DNA from: Patella vulgata
Lineage: Eukaryota; Mollusca; Gastropoda; Patellidae
Direction of reading: 5' to 3'
NCBI RefSeq assembly: GCF_932274485.2
Contig: NC_065882.2
Location: 38,472,593 to 38,536,592 of the forward strand
Length of the DNA: 64,000 nt
Of the stretch, positions 57,250 through 64,000 are shown piece after piece; the first letter of the stretch is position 1; every line of letters starts with the position of its first letter. The notes under the pieces are model-generated. The model was not told where the DNA came from and searched no databases. It saw only the letters and a list, made by a program, of their open reading frames with translations. A program made the position numbers and the translations under genes.

Positions 57250-57914
57250 GGCTGACCTTAAAAATATCTTTGTTTCGCCTAACTTTTCCACGATCTTTTT
57301 ATTTTATTTTGTGTGTCAACCTGAAATATATCATGAGAGTTATTTCCCTTTACTATGGCTATGGTTTGATTCATTATTGAAACTGGTTGATCAAGACGAA
57401 AGCGTCACAGGTGTCGCTTCTCAACAAAATGGTTGCAGACGAATACACGTCCATTCCCACGAAATGATTCTGCCTCTATGTCTGTGGTGCGTAGTTTTAA
57501 ACATGACGACGATATTTTCAATATCCGTTTTCGAGAAAAATGAAGGCACAACCCGCACTATCGTTAAAAACGTGTTGAAGGAGTTTCACACTTCAAGTTC
57601 GTGGCAAATCATGTGCGAGTCGGGCATCACGAAAAATCCCGATGTCATTGATTTGTTTGCCAATATTAAGAAGACGAATGTTTCCACCCGGAAAATTATT
57701 AAGCTGTCAAATTAGCTCTTAAGTTTAATAAAAACTTTCAGTTCGTTACTTTTTACGTCAGACCCCAAATTCATTAAACAAAATTAATGAATCTGTAGTA
57801 TACAGCTAATAAGTTTTCTGTATTGATTTCTCCGGAAAAAAAAACCGACCTACCGACCCTTCTCCTCGATTGTGGGTCGGGTTTGGTGAAACAAAGATAT
57901 TTTTAAGGTCAGCC
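57250..57914 (+). mobile_element. PIF/Harbinger-like element, 665 bp, TAA duplication
   Basis: Inverted ends GGCTGACCTTAAAAATATCT and its complement continue for about 30 bp (to GTTTCRCC). TAA flanks both sides (57247-57249, 57915-57917), and uninterrupted C monomers read GGTGATATAATAATACG across the site. GGC ends with a TWA duplication fit PIF/Harbinger. It is too short for a transposase but has the ORF listed next. Confidence 0.85.
57464..57715 (+). CDS. Small ORF (83 codons from ATG) inside the Harbinger-like element, unknown
   Basis: From the first ATG the frame reads MILPLCLWCVVLNMTTIFSI, then VFEKNEGTTRTIVKNVLKEF and NPDVIDLFANIKKTN to TAG at 57713. The frame is open upstream to 57311 (134 codons with a non-ATG start). 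Base use is richer in G/C than the surroundings and an AATAAA signal lies 11 bp after the stop (57727), so this may be a genuine or captured coding piece. I recognise no domain. It could equally be chance in a non-autonomous element. Confidence 0.35.
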   Translation: MILPLCLWCVVLNMTTIFSISVFEKNEGTTRTIVKNVLKEFHTSSSWQIMCESGITKNPDVIDLFANIKKTNVSTRKIIKLSN

Positions 57915-58455
57915 TAATAATACGGTTTTTTAAATCAGATAAAAATTATGACCTCTATAGGATCCACAAGCTAAAAATGCGATTTTTCGTACAATCAGGG
58001 GCCAGAATTCAGGAAGTTACGGTCCAATATGCGCCAATATCGAAAGGAACCGAGATCTTTGGGTTATAATCATACATTTCAAGTTTAAACTAAATCAGAT
58101 AAAAATTGTGACCTCTACAGTGTTCACAAGCTAAAAACATGATTTTTCGTACAATCAGGGGCTATAATCCATGAAGTTACAGTCCGATACATGCCAATAT
58201 CGAAAGGAACCGAGATCTTAGGGTGATAAACCTATATTTCAAGTTTCATTGAAATCGGATACAAATTGTGACCTGTAGACTGTTCACAAACAATTGTGGA
58301 CGGCGGACGGACAGGGGAGACGACAATATACGTCCATATGAAAATGTGGGCGTATAAAAATGTTAAATTAGTTTTATAAAATCAGAAATGGCATAAGGCA
58401 TCACATCGTGAAATTTTATGTAAATCGAATAATAATTTCCACTTTCATAGACCAA

Positions 58456-60793
58456 CCAGCGGCTGCCAGACAGGATACACCCACATTTTCGAGAGATGGA
58501 TAGAGAACAAGCTAAAAAGAAAGTGATTTTTCCTACAATAAAGGGCCATAATTCAGGAAATTACAATTCGATATACGCAAATATCGAAAGGAACCAAGAT
58601 CTTTGGGTTATAAACTTACATTTCAAGTTTCAACAAAATCAGATAAAAATTGTTACCTCTATAGGGTCAACAACCTGGATATACCATATTTTTACGCTAT
58701 TTGAGAATGAGGGGCGGCCATTTTGTCTGTCTGTTTTGGGCAGATTTTCATGAAATTTGAACTCAGCCATCCTTAGGGTTTAACGGTGATATAATAATAC
58801 GTTTTTTAAAATCGGATAAAAATTATCACCTCTATAGGGTCCACAAGCTAAAAACGCGATTTTTCGTAAAATCAGGGGCCATAATTCAGGAAGTTACGTT
58901 CCGATATGCGCGAATATCGAAAGGAATCGAGATCTTTGGGTTATAAACTTAGATTTCAAGTTTCATCAAAATAGGATTAAAATTGTGACCTCTATAGGGT
59001 CCACAACATTGATATACCATATTTTTACACTATTTGAGAACGAGGGGCGGCCATTTTGTCTGTCAGTTTTGGGCCGATTTTCACGAAATTAGAACTCAGT
59101 CGTCCTTAGAGTGTAACGGTGATATAATAATAAGTTTATTTAAATCGGATAAAAATTATGACCTCTATAGGGTCCACAAGCTAAAAACGCAATTTTTCGT
59201 AAAATCAGGGGCCATAATTCAGGAAGTTACGGTCTCCGATATGTGCGAATATCGAAAGGAACTAAGATCTTTGGGTTATAAACTAACATTTCAAGTTTCA
59301 ACAAAATCGGATAAAAACTGTGACCTCTATAGGGTCCACAAACTTGATATACCATATTTTTACGCTATTTGAGAACGAAAAGCGGCCATTTTGTCTGTCG
59401 GTTTTGGGCCGATTTTCACGAAATTCGAACTCAGCCGTCCGTAGAGTTAAACGGTGCTATAATAATACGTTTTTTAAATCGGATTAAAACTATGACCTCT
59501 ATAGGGTCCACAAGCTAAAAACGCGATTTTTCGTACAATCAGGGGCAATAATTCAGGAAGTTACGGTCCGATATGCACGAATATCAAAAGGAACCGAGAT
59601 CTTTGGGTTATAAACTTACATTTCAAGTTTCAACAAAATCGGATAACAAGCGGCTGCCAGGCAGGATACGCCCACATTTTCGAGAGATGGATAGATAACA
59701 AGCTAAAAAGAATGTGATTTTTCCTACAATCAGGGGCCATAATGCGCGAATATCGAAAGGAACCACGATCTTTGGGTTATAAACTTACATTTCAAGTTTC
59801 AACAAAATCGGATAAAAATTGTGACCTCTATAGGGTCCACAACCTTGATATACCATATTTTTACGCTATTTGAGAATGAAGGGTGGCCATTTTGTCTGTC
59901 AATTTTGAGCTGATTGTCACGAAATTCGACCTCAGCTGTCCTTAGGGTGTACCGGTGATATAATAACACGTTTTTCTAAACCGGATAAAAATTATAAACT
60001 CTATAGGGTCCACAGGCTAAAAACCTGATTTTTCGTACAATCAGGGGCCATAATTCAGGAAGTTACGGTTCGATATGCGCGAATATTGAAAGGAACCAAG
60101 ATCTTTGGGTTATAAACTTACATTTCAAGTTTCAACAAAATTGGATAAAAATTGTGACCTCTATAGGTCTGAGTCGTCCTTAGGGTGTAACGGTGATATA
60201 TTAATACGTTTTTTTAAATCGGATAAAAATTATGACCTCTATAGGGTCTACAAGCTAAAAACGCGATTTTTTGTACAATCAGGGGCCATAATTCAGGCAG
60301 TTACGGTCCTATATGTGAGAATATCGAAAGGAACAGAGATCTTTGGGTTATAAACTTACATTGAAGAATGAAAGGAACAGAGATCTTTGGGTTATAAACT
60401 TACATTTCAAGTTTGAACAAAATCGGATAAAAATTATGACCTCTATAGGGTCCACAAGCTAAAAACGTGATTTTTCGTACAAACAGGGGCCATAATCCAT
60501 GAAGTTTCGATCCGATACATGCTAATATCGATAGCAGTCGAGATCTTTTGGAGATAAACCTATATTTCAAGTTTCGTCAAAATCGGATAAGAACTGTGAC
60601 CTGTAGAGTGTCCACAAACAAATTGTGGACGGACGGACTGACAGGGGCGACGACAATATACGTCCAAATGAAAATGTGGGCGTATAAAAAGAACAGAAAT
60701 GCAATGCCTGACGTCACATTTGTTCACAAACAATTGTGGACGGACGGACAGGGGCGACGACAATATACGTCCACATGAAAATGTGGCGTATAA
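58456..60793 (+). repeat. Satellite family C, long compound module with internal nested left end
   Basis: CCAGCGGCTGCCAGACAGG begins at 58456 inside a family F unit. About 13 monomers follow. A second left end (CAAGCGGCTGCCAGGCAGG) starts at 59647 within a monomer after AAATCGGATAA, so another C module is nested. Two right ends are present, at 60660-60687 and 60770-60793, a ~106-bp duplication including GAACAGAAATGCAATGCCTG. Confidence 0.85.
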
Positions 60794-61241
60794 AAAGAAC
60801 AGAAATGCAATGCCTGACGTCACATAAAATCGATCCGCAGTGAATAGACCATTGACACAAGGGCCAAAGATATATTTAGTTTTTCTCTCTCCCTTTCCGT
60901 TTTTCACCTTTTGTATGGAGATTTTTGTTGACTTTTGGTTGTAGAATCGAAGAATGTTTTAATATGTATTTTCTGCGAGGTTTTGGTGAATATTCATGAT
61001 TTTGACGCGGAAGGATACTAGACTTCAGACTCAGAGGTGGGTTAGGTTTTTCTGTGACGATAGCTCATGGAGTCAATGACAAGCATTAACGAACGAAAAT
61101 AATGTAAATATTGGAAACAAGTGGCTATGATATCGTTTTGTTGGGAGTATTTATTCAAATAAAAACGGCTAGATTGAAGAAAAAACCTATCGGAGTGAAT
61201 CGACAGAGATTTGATTGCCTGACATTACTAATTGTTGAAAA
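60794..61241. other. Spacer between C and D modules
   Basis: GAACAGAAATGCAATGCCTG at 60696 and 60803 is present inverted at 62163-62183, so this spacer plus the D module may lie within a ~1.4-kb element with AAAGAACAGAAATGCAATGC ends. No ORF of note. Confidence 0.45.
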
Positions 61242-62116
61242 ACAAGCCAACAGTGAGGCTGATGTCCCCCGCCGAAATAGGAAAATAATTAGAGGACACA
61301 TATAAAAATCAAATTGTGTATCGCTCTGCTTACCCTGAGCAGAAAATGCTCATTATCAAACTTAGTCAAGGTATTACTGTAATGAAACTATACACCAAGT
61401 TTCATCAATCTCACTTAATTAGAACTAAAGTTATCGTGTCCCAAAGCATCAACCAATCAAATTGCTTATCTCTGCTTACCCTAAGCGGAAAATGCTCATC
61501 TTCGAACTCCATCAAGGCATTGACCTAATCAACACATACACCAAGTTTGAACATTCTAGCTCAATTAGGAAGAGAGTTATCGTGCCCCAAAGTATCAACC
61601 AATCAAATTGCTTATCTCTGCTTACCCTAAGCGGAAAATGCTCATCTTCGAACTCCATCAAGGCATTGACCTAATAAACACATACACCAAGTTTGAACAT
61701 TCTAGCTCAATTAAAAGTTATCGTGTCCCAAAGCATCAACCAATCAAATTGCTTATCTCTGCTTACCCTAAGCGGAAAATGCTCATCTTCGAACTCCATC
61801 AAGGCATTGACCTAATCAACACATACACCAAGTTTGAACATTCTAGCCCAATTAGGAAGAGAGTTATCGTGTCCCAAAGCATCAACCAATCAAATTGCTT
61901 ATCTCTGCTTACCCTAAGCGGAAAATGCTCATCTTCGAACTCCATCAAGGCATTGACCTAATAAACACATACACCAAGTTTGAACATTCTAGCTCAATTA
62001 GGAAGAGAGTTATTGTGTCCCAAAAAGTGTGACGGACAGACAGACGGACAGACAGACAGACAGACGGACGAACCCATTTTAATAGTCCCCTGCTTTCTTC
62101 GAAAGGCGGGGGACAA
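61242..62116 (+). mobile_element. Satellite family D module, second complete copy
   Basis: Same left end (ACAAGCCAACAGTGAGGCT, GTCCCCCGCC) and right end (GACA/GACG microsatellite, hairpin, GGCGGGGGACAA) as 52268-53404. From 61388 onward the array is essentially identical to 52684-53326 at a constant offset of 8,704 bp, including an irregular monomer lacking GGAAGAGAG. It has two fewer monomers at the left. Confidence 0.88.
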
Positions 62117-62397
62117 AAAAGCGAGCCGAAGCGAGAGCAGGTAAAATCGAGGTCTCAACAGGCATTGCATTTCTGTTCTTTTTTTTATTATATATATTGT
62201 CTAGTTCGGTGTATCCATATATATATATATATATACGGATGAAAGGTCAGACTCCTGTGATCTATGCGATTTTGACAATTCTCTGACAAAGAGTAAACAT
62301 TTCATGCCACGTGATTTAAGCATGAAATCGGAAGCTGTTGACTGAAATTAGCCGACTTTAAATCTGCGATTTTGGATTACTTTTTCAGTTAAATATA
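62117..62397. other. Spacer with (TA)n tract
   Basis: An (AT)9-like run lies at 62218-62235; nothing else recognised. It is the left flank of the Tc1 element. Confidence 0.4.
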
Positions 62398-62399
62398 TA

Positions 62400-63926
62400 C
62401 TATTCAAAAAAAGTAGAGGATATTTGATTTTGGGGGCATAATACTAAAATATGCAAATGACTACGAAAAAAGTCACTATAGAACCTAACAGAAGAAACAT
62501 TTCGAGTTACATGTGACGCCCAAACGCACCAATAGCTACCGCATGGAATGCAGGTGATGCTTGGGATCATCATGGGGGTCCAACCCAAGATTTGCACGAC
62601 TCTGACTTTGAATGTTACAGTCATTGTGGCATTGAATTCCAGGATGGAAACATCAGTTTAATTGTTTTAGTGACCAGAAAACAAATTTTGATATGCGTCG
62701 GCTTACCCAAAATGAAAGGTTACGTGCCCTTGGCATGCTACAGATCGGCACAACACAGGCGTTTGTGGCGCGGACGATGAATGTTTCTCAGTCTGTCATA
62801 AGCAGGCTATGGTCCAGATACCGTGATACACAATCTGTACAGGACAGACCACACTCAGGTCGACCAAGGGCGACAACTCAAGCCCAGGATCGATTTATCC
62901 GTACCTTGGCCTTGAGAAATCGTGTCATCACAGCAAATCAGATCAGCGCTCGTCTTCAAACAGACACTGGTGTGACAGTGAGTGGCCAGACGATTCGGAA
63001 TCGACTGCATAGGGGTCACCTTCGCGCCCGACGTCCTCGCATGATCCCTTGTTTGAGAGATCATCACATTCAGGCAAGACGTCGTTGGTGTAGGGATCGT
63101 CAACACTGGGATAATCGACGCTGGAGCAATGTGATGTTTTCAGTTGAGTCAAGGTTCACTGTTGATTTTTTGGACAGACGTAGGAGGGTGTGGCGTCATC
63201 GAAACGAGCGCTTCCAAGACGTTAACGTCATCAGACATGATCGATTTGGGGGTGGTTCTGTTATGGTGTGGGGAGGCATCACTGTTGCTGGAAGAACGGC
63301 TTTACATGTTGTTGCAGGGCGTGTTACAGGCCAGTACTACCGGGACAACATCCTGGCAGTCCATGTTGTGCCGTTCGCACGACGTCATGGCCGCCGTTTC
63401 ATCTTCCAGGATGACAACGCAAGATGTCACAGGGCCAGGATCGTTACAGGTTACCTCCAACAACAAAACATCACCACATTACCTTGGCCAGCACTGAGTC
63501 CCGACCTCTCCCCCATCGAGCATGTCTGGGACATGCTTGGACAGAGGTTACGTCAACGTCAACAACGTCCTGCCAATGTCCAAGAACTTGCTGCTGCGTT
63601 GCAACAGGAATGGGACAATCTGGACCAAAATGACCTTAAACGTCTCATTAGGAGTATGCCACGTCGGATCAATGCTTGTTTGGCAAACAGAGGAGGATTT
63701 ACCCGTTACTGACTTGGTTGTGATGCTGTGGTAACTTTGCTGTTTGACCCCGGGTATCATTTTACCCTTATAATGGTCAGTCTGTGCCTTACTTGGTCTA
63801 ACAATCATTTGGAATAAATCGATGAATGTGAACTTCATTTCATTTTGTCATTTGTTTCTTCGTCAGTTTCATTAGGTGACTTTAATAACACTTAAAAATC
63901 AAATATCCCCTACTTTTTTTGAATAG
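62400..63926 (+). mobile_element. Tc1-type transposon, 1,527 bp, complete ends
   Basis: 32-bp terminal inverted repeats beginning CTATTCAAAAAAAGTAG differ at one base (GAGG/GGGG). TA is duplicated at 62398-62399 and 63927-63928, the Tc1/mariner target. One uninterrupted transposase ORF fills the middle. Near-identical ends and an open ORF indicate a young insertion. Confidence 0.95.
62693..63712 (+). CDS. Tc1 transposase, full length but first catalytic Asp replaced by Val
   Basis: The protein has 339 residues, the normal Tc1 size, starting MRRLTQNERLRALGMLQIGT. An N-terminal pair of helix-turn-helix motifs (about residues 5-115; NVSQSVISRLWSRY, then GQTIRNRLHRGHL) with a GRPR linker (residues 56-59) would bind the inverted repeats. 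The DDE core has GGSVMVWGGIT, FQDDNARCH (Asp241) and LSPDLSPIEHVWDML (Glu276), a D34E spacing typical of Tc1. The first acidic residue, normally in SDESRF, is Val151 (FSVESRF, codon GTT at 63143-63145). The family needs this Asp for metal-ion catalysis, so the protein should bind DNA but not cut it. The start ATG is the only one in frame before the HTH. Confidence 0.95.
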   Translation: MRRLTQNERLRALGMLQIGTTQAFVARTMNVSQSVISRLWSRYRDTQSVQDRPHSGRPRATTQAQDRFIRTLALRNRVITANQISARLQTDTGVTVSGQTIRNRLHRGHLRARRPRMIPCLRDHHIQARRRWCRDRQHWDNRRWSNVMFSVESRFTVDFLDRRRRVWRHRNERFQDVNVIRHDRFGGGSVMVWGGITVAGRTALHVVAGRVTGQYYRDNILAVHVVPFARRHGRRFIFQDDNARCHRARIVTGYLQQQNITTLPWPALSPDLSPIEHVWDMLGQRLRQRQQRPANVQELAAALQQEWDNLDQNDLKRLIRSMPRRINACLANRGGFTRY

Positions 63927-64000
63927 TATATTACTAGCGATTGTATTATAATACTTTGATATCAATCTCAATATATGCAAATAATCTGACTCAAAAGTTA

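Larger units (their letters stand above)
56910..58357 (+). mobile_element. Satellite family C module, complete, inserted in family F
   Basis: Left end CCAGCGGCCGCCAGGCAGG and ATACGCCCACATTTTTGAG; monomers; right end GGCGGACGGACAGG, hairpin CGTCCATATGAAAATGTGGGCG, TATAA. It carries a Harbinger-like element at 57250-57914. The empty F site elsewhere in the window makes the boundaries certain to within one or two bases. Confidence 0.88.
56684..58455 (+). repeat. Satellite family F module split by a family C module
   Basis: The left end CTAGAACTGCGACGCAG with ACGGGTTTCACCGG opens at 56684. The first F unit breaks at TTCCGGTAATAATGA (56909) and resumes at AAATGTTAAATTAGTTTTAT (58358), exactly where the uninterrupted copy at 32700-32730 continues. 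It is cut again at GACCAA (58455) by the next C module. Confidence 0.82.

Overview
The window looks like a repeat-choked stretch of a lophotrochozoan, most probably mollusc, nuclear genome. It is AT-rich, has no operons or long host ORFs, and carries metazoan elements throughout: piggyBac, Tc1, Penelope, I-like and CR1-like LINEs, and tRNA-derived SINEs. Its satellites resemble the pearl/BIV160-type repeats described in bivalves. The one host gene I can support is on the minus strand: two spliced exons (39514-39675 and 5152-5219) that together encode the middle of a non-muscle-type myosin regulatory light chain. They are separated by an intron of 34,294 bp. I found neither the N-terminal nor the C-terminal exon, so the window is probably almost entirely intron of this gene.

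Layout. 1-5151: satellite modules (families A, B, C), a 422-bp tandem duplication and a 728-bp foldback element at a TTAA site. 5152-5219: exon. 5220-39513: the giant intron. It holds a piggyBac element (9594-16482) with a Penelope-like element nested inside it, a CR1-like LINE fragment joined to a 274-bp duplication, two long-TIR elements (18940-20061, 20393-20919), arrays of families A and C, another LINE tail, several SINEs with target-site duplications, satellite families E and F, and a roughly 5-kb I-like LINE split by a 788-bp DNA transposon. 39514-39675: exon. 39843-44777: inverted-repeat structure with about 0.7-kb arms and a hAT-like insertion. 45660-62116: satellite modules A, C, D, E and F, often inserted into one another, plus a Harbinger-like element with a small ORF. 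62400-63926: a complete-looking Tc1 element whose transposase is full length but has Val where the first catalytic Asp should be.

The most interesting theme is a set of satellite-carrying mobile modules. Families A/B, C, D and E/F have unrelated monomers (about 145-330 bp) but share one plan: a short GCC/GGC or TGC/GCA palindrome and a subterminal motif at the left end, a tandem array, and at the right end a hairpin that repeats the left motif; in B, C and D a tetranucleotide microsatellite precedes that hairpin. Paralogous empty sites inside the window show that C and D modules insert as units. The plan resembles non-autonomous Helentron/HINE and pearl-type elements; that assignment is inference. 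Nearly all moderately long ORFs elsewhere are readings through these repeats and are not annotated as genes.
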